A stretch of DNA of 64,000 nt from Propionibacteriaceae bacterium. GTDB taxonomy: Bacteria > Actinomycetota > Actinomycetes > Propionibacteriales > Propionibacteriaceae. Both the position numbers and the translations under genes were made by a program. The notes beneath the pieces are model-generated. The model worked only from the letters and a program-made list of their open reading frames with translations, was not told the origin of the DNA and made no database searches. The stretch lies in the NCBI GenBank assembly GCA_031266665.1, contig JAISAO010000094.1:1-64000 (forward strand), in the 5' to 3' direction. Below are positions 1-8,599 of this stretch, one piece after another (within the stretch, counting starts at the first letter, position 1; each line of letters starts with the position of its first letter).

Positions 1-145
1 TGCCCAGCCAGCGAACCCGGGCACCCGACCCGACGACACGCGGACACGCCCCGTTTCGCGATCATCCCCACCTGAGGCAAGCGCCACCGTTCGCGATCAC
101 ATCAGATGAGTCTTGACGCGACCTTTAGGAGTCTCAGAGCGCTAG

Positions 146-151
146 TAGAGT
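146..151 (+). promoter_or_regulatory. -10 hexamer TAGAGT of pgi, leaderless arrangement
   Basis: TAGAGT lies 6 nt before the pgi ATG and no Shine-Dalgarno sequence is visible. Transcription starting about 7 nt after the hexamer would begin at the start codon itself. No convincing -35 is seen at normal spacing. Confidence 0.4.
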
Positions 152-157
152 CGTTCC

Positions 158-1837
158 ATGGACACCGTTGACTGCACCTCCACCGCCGCCTGGGCCGCCC
201 TCCAGGCCCATCGCCAAGCCTTCGTCCCCGACCTGCGCCAATGGTTCGCCGACGACCCCGACCGGGCCGGCCGCTGGACCCTGGAGGCCGGCGACCTGAT
301 GGTCGACTTGTCCAAGAACCTGATCACCGATCCCGTCCTGGCCGATCTGCTCGACCTGGCCCGCCAGACCGGGGTGGAGGCCCGGCGCGACGCCATGCTG
401 GCCGGGGAGCGGATCAACCGGACGGAGAACCGCTCGGTCCTGCACACCGCCCTGCGCCGGCCCCAGGAGGACACCTTGCCGGTCGAGGGCGTGGACGTGG
501 TGCCAGCAGTCCACGCCGTCTTGGAGCGGGTCTTCGCCTTCGCCCATCAGGTGCGCTCCGGGGCCTGGACCGGGGTCACCGGCCGAGCCATCGAGACCGT
601 GGTCAACATCGGCATCGGCGGCTCCGACCTGGGACCGGCCATGGTCTACGACGCCCTCCAACACCAGGCCCAGCCCGGTTTGAAGGCCCGTTTCATCTCC
701 AACGTCGACCCCTCCGACCTGGGCCAACAACTATTGGACCTGGACCCGGAGACGACTCTGTTCATTGTCGTCTCCAAGACCTTCACCACCTTGGAGACCC
801 TGACCAACGCCCGCCTGGCCCGCGCCTGGCTATGGCGCGGCCTGGCCGACCAGGGGGCGCTGGCCGACGACGACCAGGCCCGTGATCAGGCCGTCAGCCG
901 CCACTTCGTGGCCGTCTCGACGGCTCTGGACAAGGTGGCCCGGTTCGGCATCGACCCGGCCAACGCCTTCGGCTTCTGGGACTGGGTGGGCGGGCGCTAC
1001 TCGGTCGACTCGGCCGTCGGCACGATTCTGGCCGTGGTCCTGGGCCCGGAGGCCTTCCGCCAGTTCCTGGACGGCTTCCACATCATCGACCGCCACTTCG
1101 CCTCCAGCCCGCTGGAGCGCAACCTGCCCGTCCTGATGGGGCTGATCAACCTGTGGTACCGCGACTTCCTGGGGGCCGCCACCCACGCGGTCCTGCCCTA
1201 CTCGCAGTACCTGCGCCGCTTCACCGCCTACCTGCAGCAGTTGACCATGGAGTCGAACGGCAAGCGGACGCGCCTGGACGGCTCGCCGGTCCAGACCGCC
1301 ACCGGGGAGGTCTTCTGGGGCGAGCCCGGCACCAACGGACAACACGCCTTCTACCAGTTGATCCACCAGGGCACCGAGTTGGCGCCGGCCGATTTCATCG
1401 CCTTGGCCAACCCGATCTTCCCGCTGCGCGACGGCGATCAGGACGTCCACGAACTATTGCTGGCCAATTGCTTCGCCCAGACCAAGGCCCTGGCCTTCGG
1501 CAAGACCGCGGCCGAGGTGGCGGCCGAGGGCACGACGGACCCGGCCGTGCTGGCCGCCCGGATCTTCCCCGGCAACCGCCCCACCAGCACCATCTTGGCC
1601 CCCGACCTCACCCCCTCGGTCCTGGGCCAGTTGATCGCCCTGTACGAGCACATCGTCTTCGTCCAGGGGGCCGTCTGGGGCATCGACTCCTTCGACCAGT
1701 GGGGGGTCGAGCTGGGCAAGCAACTGGCCCTCCAGATCGCCCCCGCCCTGGCCGGCGACCAGGCCGCCCTTCAAGCCCAGGACGCCTCCACCCAGGGGCT
1801 GATCCGGCGCTACCAGTCCTGGCGCCGCCCGGCCTGA
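158..1837 (+). CDS. pgi: Glucose-6-phosphate isomerase
   Basis: Interconverts glucose 6-phosphate and fructose 6-phosphate in the cytoplasm. The 559-residue length is normal for the family. The signature stretch [11 protein letters not shown] (about residues 289-299) and the phosphosugar-binding [12 protein letters not shown] (about 151-162) are present, as is the C-terminal motif QWGVELGK (about 520-527). The ATG at 158 gives the expected N-terminus. It stands alone, reading away from the window edge; the double-length phosphofructokinase 8 kb further on is the next glycolytic gene. Identification is firm. Confidence 0.96.
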   Translation: MDTVDCTSTAAWAALQAHRQAFVPDLRQWFADDPDRAGRWTLEAGDLMVDLSKNLITDPVLADLLDLARQTGVEARRDAMLAGERINRTENRSVLHTALRRPQEDTLPVEGVDVVPAVHAVLERVFAFAHQVRSGAWTGVTGRAIETVVNIGIGGSDLGPAMVYDALQHQAQPGLKARFISNVDPSDLGQQLLDLDPETTLFIVVSKTFTTLETLTNARLARAWLWRGLADQGALADDDQARDQAVSRHFVAVSTALDKVARFGIDPANAFGFWDWVGGRYSVDSAVGTILAVVLGPEAFRQFLDGFHIIDRHFASSPLERNLPVLMGLINLWYRDFLGAATHAVLPYSQYLRRFTAYLQQLTMESNGKRTRLDGSPVQTATGEVFWGEPGTNGQHAFYQLIHQGTELAPADFIALANPIFPLRDGDQDVHELLLANCFAQTKALAFGKTAAEVAAEGTTDPAVLAARIFPGNRPTSTILAPDLTPSVLGQLIALYEHIVFVQGAVWGIDSFDQWGVELGKQLALQIAPALAGDQAALQAQDASTQGLIRRYQSWRRPA

Positions 1838-2017
1838 CCGCCCGCCGGTCGAGCGCCGGCCGAGACCGAGCCCTGGACGTTCGGCCGACAGCGACGCCCG
1901 TCGGTCGGACGTCGGCCGCCCGGATCGACCGCCCGGTCTGATGGTCGCCGCCCGGGCCGGCCCCGACGCCTGGCGGGGATAACCCTCAGGTTGGGCTTGA
2001 CCCCAATACCTTAGAAA

Positions 2018-2107
2018 TTCTTGGTCTTCTCCTGGGCCCGAGCCTAGGTTCGGGGCAGGCCAGGGCCGGGTCTCCTCGACACCAGCCCCCCGACCAAGAA
2101 GGAGAGG
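2018..2107 (+). promoter_or_regulatory. Structured 5' leader of the SH3/transglycosylase-like gene
   Basis: TTCTTGGTC (2018-2026) is complementary to GACCAAGAA (2092-2100), which directly abuts the ribosome-binding sequence AAGGAGAGG (2099-2107). A second segment CTTCTCCT (2026-2033) could instead pair with AGGAGAGG, and CCCGA/TCGGG at 2037-2054 forms an internal hairpin. The leader could switch between exposing and masking the ribosome site. I do not recognise a known riboswitch class. Confidence 0.35.
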
Positions 2108-2111
2108 GCCA

Positions 2112-3419
2112 GTGAAGTATTGGGCGAGAAAGTTGGCCGGGGCCGCGTTGGCGGGCCTTTTGCTGGGGGCCGCCCCCCTGGCTGTCAGCCACCAGGCCTG
2201 GGCCAACCAGGTCATCCAGGCCACCACCACGGTCAACGTCCGCTCCGGCCCCAGCACCGGCCACAGCGTCATCGGCCTGGTCTACTGGGGCCACACCATT
2301 GAGGCTGTCGGCCCGTCCAGCGACGGCTGGACCCCGGTCAATCTGAACGGGCGGACCGGCTACGTCGCCAGCCAATACTTCACCGGCGGGTCCACCAGCG
2401 CCACCACGACCACCACCACGGGCGCGGCCGGCACGGCCACCACCACGGCCGCCCTCAACGTCCGCTCCGGCCCCAGCACCGGCTACAGCCGGCTGACCAC
2501 CCTGGCCTACGGCAGCACGGTTCAGTTGACCGGCACGACCAGCGACGGCTTCGCCCAGATCGTGTTCCAATCCGGCACCGCCTGGGTCTCGACCGCCTGG
2601 TTGAGCACCACCAGCCCGGCGGCCCCGGCCCCGGCGGCCCCGGCTCCGGCCGAGACCGCGACCGTTAGCGGGCAGATGCAGACCGCCGCCGACCTCAACT
2701 TCCGCTCCGGCCCCGGGCTGGACCAGACTGTCATCCATGTCATCCCCCGGGGCACGACGGTCGACATCACCGATGTCAGCCAGAACGGCTTCCGCCAGAT
2801 CGTGCGCCAGAACCGGACCGGCTGGGTGTCGCAGCAATACCTGGTGGCCATCGCGGCGGCCGATCCCCCGGCGCCGGCGGCCCCCGCCGCCAACGGCCAG
2901 CTCTACACCACCGACTACCTCAATTTGCGCAGCCTGCCCAGCCTGCAGGGTGCGGTCGTGACCGTCCTGCCCAAGGGCACGGCCGTGACCATCACCGGGG
3001 CCAAAAACGGCCTTTGGCAAGAGATCATCTACCAAGGGGCTGTCCGCTGGGCCTCCAGCGACTACCTGGCGACCACGCCGCCGGTCGTCGTCGCGCCGCC
3101 CAGCCTGACCACCACCCCGGCCCAGGCCAAGGAGCTGGCCCGGGGCCAGGTGGCGGCCAGAGGCTGGGGCGACGACCAGTTCCAGTGCCTGGTCAGCCTG
3201 TGGGAGCGCGAGTCGAGTTGGCGCATGAACGCCGAGAACCCCTCGTCCGGGGCCTATGGCATCCCCCAGGCCTTGCCGGCCGAGAAGATGGCCTCGGCCG
3301 GGTCCGACTGGCGGACCAACGCCGCCACCCAGATCAGCTGGGGCCTGGGCTACATCGCCGGCAGCTACCAGAGCCCTTGCGGCGCTTGGCAGTTCTTCCA
3401 AGGCCACGGCTGGTACTGA
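2112..3419 (+). CDS. Secreted protein with four SH3b repeats and a C-terminal transglycosylase-like domain
   Basis: Probable secreted peptidoglycan-acting protein. A signal peptide covers about residues 1-31 (Arg/Lys start, AGLLLGAAPLAV core, ending AWA). Four bacterial SH3 repeats follow, each with an LNVRSGPS-like motif (about residues 40-95, 115-170, 190-250, 262-320), joined by Thr/Ala/Pro linkers. The last ~95 residues form a lysozyme-like fold domain with the putative catalytic Glu in WERESSW and the block GAYGIPQALP, shared almost word for word with the protein at 8600-9769. GTG start chosen because AAGGAGAGG precedes it. Substrate and cleavage type are inferred. Confidence 0.85.
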   Translation: MKYWARKLAGAALAGLLLGAAPLAVSHQAWANQVIQATTTVNVRSGPSTGHSVIGLVYWGHTIEAVGPSSDGWTPVNLNGRTGYVASQYFTGGSTSATTTTTTGAAGTATTTAALNVRSGPSTGYSRLTTLAYGSTVQLTGTTSDGFAQIVFQSGTAWVSTAWLSTTSPAAPAPAAPAPAETATVSGQMQTAADLNFRSGPGLDQTVIHVIPRGTTVDITDVSQNGFRQIVRQNRTGWVSQQYLVAIAAADPPAPAAPAANGQLYTTDYLNLRSLPSLQGAVVTVLPKGTAVTITGAKNGLWQEIIYQGAVRWASSDYLATTPPVVVAPPSLTTTPAQAKELARGQVAARGWGDDQFQCLVSLWERESSWRMNAENPSSGAYGIPQALPAEKMASAGSDWRTNAATQISWGLGYIAGSYQSPCGAWQFFQGHGWY

Positions 3420-3437
3420 GCCGACACACCGCTGATC

Positions 3438-3462
3438 GGCCGCCGCCCCACGGGGGGCGGCC
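3438..3462 (+). terminator. GC-rich hairpin after the SH3/transglycosylase-like gene
   Basis: GGCCGCCGCCCC and GGGGGCGGCC form a nearly perfect stem around a 3-nt loop, about 20 nt after the TGA at 3417-3419. There is no T-tract, which is usual for high-G+C actinobacterial terminators. Confidence 0.5.
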
Positions 3463-3520
3463 GGCGCCAGGGCCGAACGTCCGTTGAGCGCCGGCGCCGC
3501 CGTCGGCACGCCCGCCTGGG

Positions 3521-3559
3521 GCCGCTCGATAGTCGAGCATCAGTGCCTCTGGGCTCAGC
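3521..3559 (-). repeat. Family A intergenic hairpin repeat, copy 1
   Basis: On the minus strand this reads TGAGCCCAGAG then a variable part and GCTCGACTATCGAGC, a perfect 6-bp stem with a CTA loop. Its first TGA is the stop codon of the lipoprotein gene ending at 3555. Related copies are near 4174, 9767, 10116, 32491 and 53624. Confidence 0.6.
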
Positions 3560-3977
3560 TTTGGCAGCGTTCCGCGTAAAGCTGAGCCAGGCGTTGGCCG
3601 GCTTCGACCGCGCCCTCGAATTGGGACATCTGCTCCAAAACGGCGCTGTCTTGGTCGGCGAAGGACTGTCGCATCTGACTGTAGGCCTGCAGCATGGTGG
3701 CGACGGCGGCACCGTCGTCGCCCCCCAGCTGGTCGTCTTTGAGCCGCTCCAGCGCCTCCACCACCGGGGCGACGCCATCGGCCATGGCTTGCCAGTCGAC
3801 GCTCCCGTCGGCGGCGGTGAAGCGGCCGTCCGTGGCGCCGCCGACGTAACTCTCACCAGCCGCCGTCAAGTTGTCGTAGTCGCCACAGAAGTCTTGGTCA
3901 AAGCCGCAGCCGCCCAGGGCGGTGGCGGCCAGGCCGACGACGGCCACAACAGCCAGTCGGATCAAGCGGTGAGCCAT
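3555..3977 (-). CDS. Small lipoprotein of unknown function
   Basis: 140 residues with a lipoprotein signal peptide: MAHRLIRL, a hydrophobic core, then lipobox ALGGC with Cys24 as the lipidation site. The mature part is short, acidic and mostly helical-looking with no domain I recognise. Start is supported by GGAGGAG 7 nt upstream of the ATG. The stop codon coincides with the start of a family A repeat. It is predicted to sit on the outer face of the membrane; no function is claimed. Confidence 0.75.
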   Translation of the reverse strand: MAHRLIRLAVVAVVGLAATALGGCGFDQDFCGDYDNLTAAGESYVGGATDGRFTAADGSVDWQAMADGVAPVVEALERLKDDQLGGDDGAAVATMLQAYSQMRQSFADQDSAVLEQMSQFEGAVEAGQRLAQLYAERCQS

Positions 3978-4285
3978 ATCAGATTTCTCCTCCGGTTAAT
4001 TTGTCGCCCCTAGCCGAGGCGCCGTGTCAGCTTAGATCAGACCGCCAAAAGATCTGGCCCGCGCCAGAGCCGGACAACCAGATTCAGGCTTTGGCCGACA
4101 ACTTGATCAGACAATCTTCCAGACCAATCAGCGATCATCGGGTCCGGCCCCTGGCGTGGTCGGAGAACACCCCCGATCAGCGGTGGATCTGGGCTGAGCC
4201 CAGCACCGTCCAAACCGCCCAGAACCGCTCTGGCCGGGGCCGACGGGCGGGGGTGGCAGCCGACCGCCACAGGCCGGTCAATCGG
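3978..4285. other. 308-bp intergenic stretch without a gene
   Basis: This gap holds the leader of the lipoprotein gene (GGAGGAG ribosome site on the minus strand, 3985-3991), a more A/T-rich stretch around 4020-4140, and one degenerate family A repeat at 4174-4198. No open frame with family resemblance, tRNA or known RNA motif was seen. Confidence 0.5.
4174..4198 (-). repeat. Family A intergenic repeat, partial copy 2
   Basis: Minus strand reads CTCAGCCCAGATCCACCGCT, matching the 5' half of the family A consensus. It lies about 90 nt downstream of the stop codon of the RlpA-like gene, in the sense direction of that gene. The hairpin half is missing. Confidence 0.5.
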
Positions 4286-5530
4286 TCACACGATCGACCA
4301 GACGACGTTGATCTCCGGCGTGCCCAGCGGGGCGATCAGGGAGTAGGCCATGACCGTCAGGTTGAAACACTGGCCACCGCTGTAGGCCCCCCGGTCGTTG
4401 ACCCGGACCTCAACCGATTGGCCGTTGGCCAAGTTGGTGATCTGGACGATGGTGCCGAAGGGCAGGTCGCGGTGGGCGGCGGTCAGCCCCGAGGCCGCGA
4501 ACGGCTCGCCGGCGGCCGTGATCGGGCCGTCGGCCGAGGGCAGGCCCTGGTTGTAGAGACGGGCCACACAACTGTCGGCCGGCGGCGGCGACGGCTGGGC
4601 GGCGGCGGTCGGGAGCGCCGCCTGCGGGACCAGCGCCGGGGCCGGGAGGAGCGAGATCGTCGGCCGGTCGGTCTCCGGCCGGACGGGAGTCGGTGAGGCG
4701 ACCACGACTGGGGCCTGCGACGGGCTGGCGGGAGCGGCGGCGGTCGGCCGAGTGGTCGGCCCGGCGGCGGAGGGGACCGGGGCGGCGGCCGGCTGAGAGC
4801 TGGCGGCCCCCGACGGCTGGTCGCCCGCGGACTGCTCCGGGGCTGCGTCCGACGGCTGAGACGCGGCGTCCGAAGGCTGGGGCGTGGCGGCACCCGACGG
4901 CTGAGGCGTGGCGGTGGCCGAAGGCTGGGGCGTGGCGGTGGCCGACGGCTGAGGCGTGGCCGTGGCCGAGGGCTGAGGCGTGGTGGTGGCGGCGGTCGTG
5001 TCGGGGGCCGGCTGGTCGGACTGGGCCTCCCCCGCCGCCGTGGGCGGCGGGCCGATGGTCGGCCGCCAGTCGACGGCCGGCGGCGCCGCCAGCGTCGGCT
5101 TGGTCGAGGGCTGGACCCGCGGCGGCTCCGACGCGGCCGCCGTCTGGGTCGGCTCGGCGGTCGTCGCGGCACCGGACGAAGCCGTCGCGGAGCGGGCCGG
5201 CGTGGTCGGCGCGGCTCTGGTCGGGGAGTCGGTCGGGACCGCCGGGGCGGCCAGCGCCGGACGGTCCGCCGGCAGGACGACGATGACCAGGCCGTCGCGC
5301 ACCGGGTCGTCGGCCGCCGGGGAGACCACCACCTTGCCCGTCAGATCGATATTGGCGTTGTGGAGGGCGTCTTGGACCGAGCCGCGCCAGATCGACAGGC
5401 TGACGACATCGCCGGAGTCGATGATGGTGACGTGTTTGACCGCTGTCTGGGCGACGGAGACGCCGCCCAGGGCGGCCAAGCCGAGGGCCGAACTGGCGAC
5501 CAGGGTGGCCAGGTACTTCGATACCAGCAT
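4286..5530 (-). CDS. Secreted DUF348 / RlpA-like double-psi beta-barrel protein
   Basis: 414 residues, predicted exported. Residues 1-30 form a signal peptide. About 31-95 resemble one DUF348 module (VKHVTIIDSGDVVSLSIWRG). A ~220-residue Ala/Pro/Ser/Thr linker follows, including tandem 8-residue PSATATPQ units. The last ~95 residues are an RlpA-like double-psi beta-barrel with the conserved VRVNDRGAY, where the Asp and preceding His (AAHRDLPFGT) match the RlpA lytic-transglycosylase region. Start supported by GGGAG 5 nt upstream of the ATG. Role in septal or wall peptidoglycan is inferred from the family. Confidence 0.8.
   Translation of the reverse strand: MLVSKYLATLVASSALGLAALGGVSVAQTAVKHVTIIDSGDVVSLSIWRGSVQDALHNANIDLTGKVVVSPAADDPVRDGLVIVVLPADRPALAAPAVPTDSPTRAAPTTPARSATASSGAATTAEPTQTAAASEPPRVQPSTKPTLAAPPAVDWRPTIGPPPTAAGEAQSDQPAPDTTAATTTPQPSATATPQPSATATPQPSATATPQPSGAATPQPSDAASQPSDAAPEQSAGDQPSGAASSQPAAAPVPSAAGPTTRPTAAAPASPSQAPVVVASPTPVRPETDRPTISLLPAPALVPQAALPTAAAQPSPPPADSCVARLYNQGLPSADGPITAAGEPFAASGLTAAHRDLPFGTIVQITNLANGQSVEVRVNDRGAYSGGQCFNLTVMAYSLIAPLGTPEINVVWSIV
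4856..4985 (-). repeat. 24-bp tandem repeats coding PSATATPQ units
   Basis: About five imperfect 24-bp units in frame within the RlpA-like gene give the proline/threonine linker. Copy number could vary by slippage without breaking the frame. Confidence 0.7.
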
Positions 5531-5721
5531 GAGTCTCCCGGGGAAGTAGGCGGACGCACAACCGGGGTCATTTTAACGGCCCCTCCGCCCGAATCGGGGA
5601 TTGTCCGCCCGGCGTGCCGCCGACCGCTCGGCCCATCCCACCGTCGCCGCCGGGCGGGGCGGGCGTTTCAGCCACCGGTGGGCGCGACGGCGAGGAAGCC
5701 TCCGCCGATAGGCTACGGGCC

Positions 5722-6543
5722 ATGACATGGCACAGACCGGTCGCCTGCTGGCTGACCGACATGGATGGGGTCCTGGTCCACGAGGGCGAGGCCCTGCCGG
5801 GGGCGGCCGATTTCATCGCCGCCCTGGAGCGCTACGGCCGCCCTTACATCGTCTTGACGAATAACTCGATCTTCACCGCCCGGGACCTGCGGGCCCGCCT
5901 CCAACGCAGCGGCATCGACGTGCCCGAGGAGCGGATCTGGACCAGCGCCCTGGCCACGGCCGAATTCCTGGCCGACCAGGTGGAGGGCCAGACGATGTAC
6001 GTCATCGGCGAGGCCGGCTTGACCTCGGCCCTGCACGAGCGCGGCTTCGTCCTCAACGACCATGATCCGGACATCGTCGTCTTGGGCGAGACCCGGACCT
6101 ACTCCTTCGAGTCCATCGCCAAGGCCATCCGCTTCATCGACGGCGGCGCCCGTTTCATCGCCACCAACCCCGACCCGACCGGGCCCTCGACCGATGGCCC
6201 CCTGCCGGCCACCGGGGCGGTGGCCGCCCTGATCACCTCGGCCACCGGCCGCCAGCCCTACTTCGTGGGCAAGCCCAACCCCTTGATGATGCGGACGGCG
6301 CTGAACCGGATCGAGGCCCACTCGGAGACCACCGTCATGATAGGCGACCGGATGGACACCGACGTCATCTCCGGTTTGGAGGCGGGGCTTAGGACCATCC
6401 TGGTGCTGACCGGCTCGACCCAGGCCGAGGAGGTCAAGACCTTCCCCTACCGCCCCAGCCGAGTGCTGCCGTCGATCGCCGAGGTCGTGCCCCTGGTGGG
6501 GCAACTCTGCCCCAACGAGGCCGACGAACTCAGCGCCGACTGA
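5722..6543 (+). CDS. HAD-IIA family sugar-phosphatase (NagD-like)
   Basis: Cytoplasmic HAD hydrolase, 273 residues from this start. The nucleophile motif TDMDGVLVHEG (about residues 9-19) supplies Asp-x-Asp. The NagD-type cap and the C-terminal motif GDRMDTDVISGLEAGLRT are complete. The ATG at 5722 is chosen over an upstream GTG because TAGGCT stands 7 nt before it and homology begins just after. The family dephosphorylates small phosphoesters (nucleotides, sugar phosphates); substrate here is unknown. Not obviously in an operon. Confidence 0.88.
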   Translation: MTWHRPVACWLTDMDGVLVHEGEALPGAADFIAALERYGRPYIVLTNNSIFTARDLRARLQRSGIDVPEERIWTSALATAEFLADQVEGQTMYVIGEAGLTSALHERGFVLNDHDPDIVVLGETRTYSFESIAKAIRFIDGGARFIATNPDPTGPSTDGPLPATGAVAALITSATGRQPYFVGKPNPLMMRTALNRIEAHSETTVMIGDRMDTDVISGLEAGLRTILVLTGSTQAEEVKTFPYRPSRVLPSIAEVVPLVGQLCPNEADELSAD

Positions 6544-6597
6544 TCCCGCCCGCCCCGACAGCCCAGTCCGCCCCCAACGATCCCGACGACCCCGGAG

Positions 6598-7986
6598 TTA
6601 GGACTCCGGCTCGCCCGCCGGGCCGAACTGGGCCTCCGGGTTGTTGGCGAAGCAGGACAGATGTCCCTGGAAGATCAACTTGATGTTGCGCGTGGCGCCG
6701 TTGCGGTGTTTGGCCACGATCAGATCGGCCAGGTGGTCGCGCTCGGACGGGTTGGGCTTGTAGACGTCGTCCCGATGCAGCAACAAGACCAGGTCGGCGT
6801 CTTGTTCGAGTGAGCCCGACTCGCGCAGGTCGGACAAGATCGGCTTCTTATCGGCCCGGCCGTCGACCGCCCGGTTGAGCTGGGAGATGGCGATGATGGG
6901 GATGCCCAACTCCTTGGCCAGCAACTTGATCTGGCGCGAGAACTCCGACACCTCGACCTGGCGCGACTCGACCTTCTTGCCCGAGCTCATCAGCTGGATG
7001 TAGTCGATGATGACGAATCTGAGGTCGTGGCGCTGGCGCAGCCGCCGGGCCTTGGCCCGGATCTCCATCATCGTCAGATTGGGCGAGTCGTCGATGAACA
7101 GCGGCGCCCCGGAGAGCTGGGACGACACCGCCGACAGCCGGTCCCAGTCGTCCTCCAAGGCGCCGGTGCGGATGCGCTGCAGGTTGACGGCCGACTCGGC
7201 CGACAGCAGCCGCATCATGATCTCCATCGAACTCATCTCCAGCGAGAAGATGACCGTCGGCAGGCCGTGCTCGACGGCGGCCGAGCGGGCGAAGTCCATG
7301 GCCAAGGTCGACTTGCCGACGGCCGGGCGGGCGGCCACGATGATCATCTGGCCGTTGTGGAAACCATTGGTCAAGCGGTCCAACTCGGTGAACCCGGTCG
7401 GCACCCCGGCCAGGCGGCCGCCGTGGCTGGCCAGGGCCTCCATCTCGTCCCAGGCCGGCTGCAGCAACTCCCCCACCGGCTTGTAATCCTCCGCCAAGGG
7501 GTTGTCGTTGACCTCGTAGACGGCCTGCTGGGCCATGTCCACGATGTCGTCCACCTGACCCTGGGCCTGGTAGCCCAACTGGGCGATCTTGATCGAGGCC
7601 TGGACCAGCCGACGCAAGATAGCTTTCTCGCGGACGATCTCGGCGTAGTAAGAGGCGTTGGCCGCGATGGTGACCGAGCCGAGCAGGTCGTGCAGGTAGA
7701 GCGGGCCGCCCACCCGGCTGATCTCGCCCCGCCGGGTCAGCTCGGCCGCTGTCGTGATCGGGTCGGCCGGCTCGCCTTGGCCGTAGAGCTGGAGGACGGC
7801 CTCGAAGATCAACTCGTGGGCCGGGCGGTAGAAGTCGCGCCCCCGGACCAGCTCGAGCACATTGGCGATGGCGTCCTTGCTCATCAGCATGGCCCCCAAG
7901 ACCGAGCGCTCGGCCGCCAGGTCCTGGGGGGGCGTCCGGTCGACGGACTCGCCACGGTACTCGGCCAGCTCTGGCGCGACGGTCAA
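6598..7986 (-). CDS. dnaB: Replicative DNA helicase DnaB
   Basis: Hexameric ring helicase of the replication fork. The N-terminal domain (PPQDLAAERSVLGAML onward) is followed by a RecA-like SF4 motor with Walker A AARPAVGKSTLA, Walker B FVIIDYIQLM and the C-terminal SQLNRAVDGRADKKP block. No intein is visible. The reading frame is open far upstream, but a TTG at 7986 preceded by GGGAG at 5 nt fits the family N-terminus and gives 462 residues. It reads away from the DnaA-box-like cluster at 8116-8399. Confidence 0.94.
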   Translation of the reverse strand: MTVAPELAEYRGESVDRTPPQDLAAERSVLGAMLMSKDAIANVLELVRGRDFYRPAHELIFEAVLQLYGQGEPADPITTAAELTRRGEISRVGGPLYLHDLLGSVTIAANASYYAEIVREKAILRRLVQASIKIAQLGYQAQGQVDDIVDMAQQAVYEVNDNPLAEDYKPVGELLQPAWDEMEALASHGGRLAGVPTGFTELDRLTNGFHNGQMIIVAARPAVGKSTLAMDFARSAAVEHGLPTVIFSLEMSSMEIMMRLLSAESAVNLQRIRTGALEDDWDRLSAVSSQLSGAPLFIDDSPNLTMMEIRAKARRLRQRHDLRFVIIDYIQLMSSGKKVESRQVEVSEFSRQIKLLAKELGIPIIAISQLNRAVDGRADKKPILSDLRESGSLEQDADLVLLLHRDDVYKPNPSERDHLADLIVAKHRNGATRNIKLIFQGHLSCFANNPEAQFGPAGEPES

Positions 7987-8115
7987 GGTGACTCCCGATA
8001 CTCGAACAAATGCTGTCGGGGGTAAGGCTAGGGCGAGCCTGTGACATCGTCTCGGGACCACAGCGCCCCCGCGCGACCTTGAAACTACGGCCCGGCGGAG
8101 CCGCCGCCAACTCCA

Positions 8116-8399
8116 CCGTCCACAGGGGCCTGTGGACAACCGGTGGACAAGCCGCCAGGGGCTGGGGATCGACTCGTAAAGTTGTTCACAGAGGGTGTGG
8201 ACAGTTCCCCCGAAATCCTCCCCGCAGACGCTCCAATATGCGATTCACTAGGTCAAACGCGATCAACAGCGAGTCGGGGCGAAGAATTCGCGGGATTTGT
8301 CGACCCTTCGACTTGCCGCTTCCGAGACGGCCCCCAGAGGCCGTGGGGGGCCTTATATCACACTTCTGGAAGCAAGTTGTACACAGGGTAGATAACAAG
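8116..8399. other. Cluster of DnaA-box-like sequences
   Basis: Against the actinobacterial consensus TTGTCCACA: exact on the minus strand at 8131-8139; one mismatch at 8142-8150 (minus, TTGTCCACC), 8182-8190 (TTGTTCACA), 8196-8204 (minus, CTGTCCACA) and 8377-8385 (TTGTACACA); two mismatches at 8116-8124. Six sites in under 300 bp beside dnaB are unlikely by chance. Could be oriC, a DnaA-titration site or a DnaA-controlled dnaB promoter. Confidence 0.6.
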
Positions 8400-8430
8400 T
8401 TTTCTTGATTACGGCCGATACCAAGGCCGG

Positions 8431-8497
8431 TTCGGCGGGCCCATACCGGGCCTCGCCATGGCTGGTTCGGCGGTCCCATCCCGGGCTTCGCCCGGGC
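8431..8497 (+). repeat. Two ~35-bp direct repeats, second with a strong hairpin
   Basis: GGTTCGGCGGGCCCATACC and GGTTCGGCGGTCCCATCCC open two consecutive related units. The second contains CCCGGGC-TTC-GCCCGGG (8480-8496), a 7-bp stem that could act as a terminator for transcripts entering from the left. Confidence 0.55.
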
Positions 8498-8562
8498 CGC
8501 CATCCCCCCAGCGGTCCGGGGCCGGGCGGCGGTCGCCTCTCAGGCGATTCTCAGGGTCCTCT

Positions 8563-8590
8563 TTGGCTTTTCCCAGGCTATGGGTAGACT
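8563..8590 (+). promoter_or_regulatory. Promoter TTGGCT-N16-TAGACT of the RpfB-like gene
   Basis: -35 TTGGCT (8563-8568) and -10 TAGACT (8585-8590) are separated by 16 bp. The ATG at 8600 starts 9 nt after the -10, so the transcript would have almost no leader. No Shine-Dalgarno sequence is present. Confidence 0.55.
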
Positions 8591-8599
8591 GTCACAGTC

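Larger units (their letters stand above)
7987..8599. other. 613-bp divergent intergenic region, candidate replication-control site
   Basis: Between divergent dnaB and the RpfB-like gene. It contains six DnaA-box-like 9-mers (8116-8399), an A/T-richer end (TTATATCA at 8352 to AAGTTTTCTTGATTA at 8398-8412), two ~35-bp direct repeats (8431-8497) with a strong hairpin, and a promoter for the rightward gene. No coding region is supported. dnaA and dnaN are not in the window. Confidence 0.5.

Noticed and set aside
113-118. TTGACG as -35 of pgi
   Set aside because: It is 27 bp from the TAGAGT hexamer, too far for a normal promoter spacer.
1986-3509. 507-codon minus-strand frame opposite the SH3/transglycosylase-like gene
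   Set aside because: Ala/Gly/Arg-rich shadow of a clear secreted protein on the plus strand; no family resemblance and no ribosome site.
4856-4985. Regular 24-bp repeats taken as a CRISPR-like array
   Set aside because: Units are contiguous with no spacers and encode an in-frame PSATATPQ linker.
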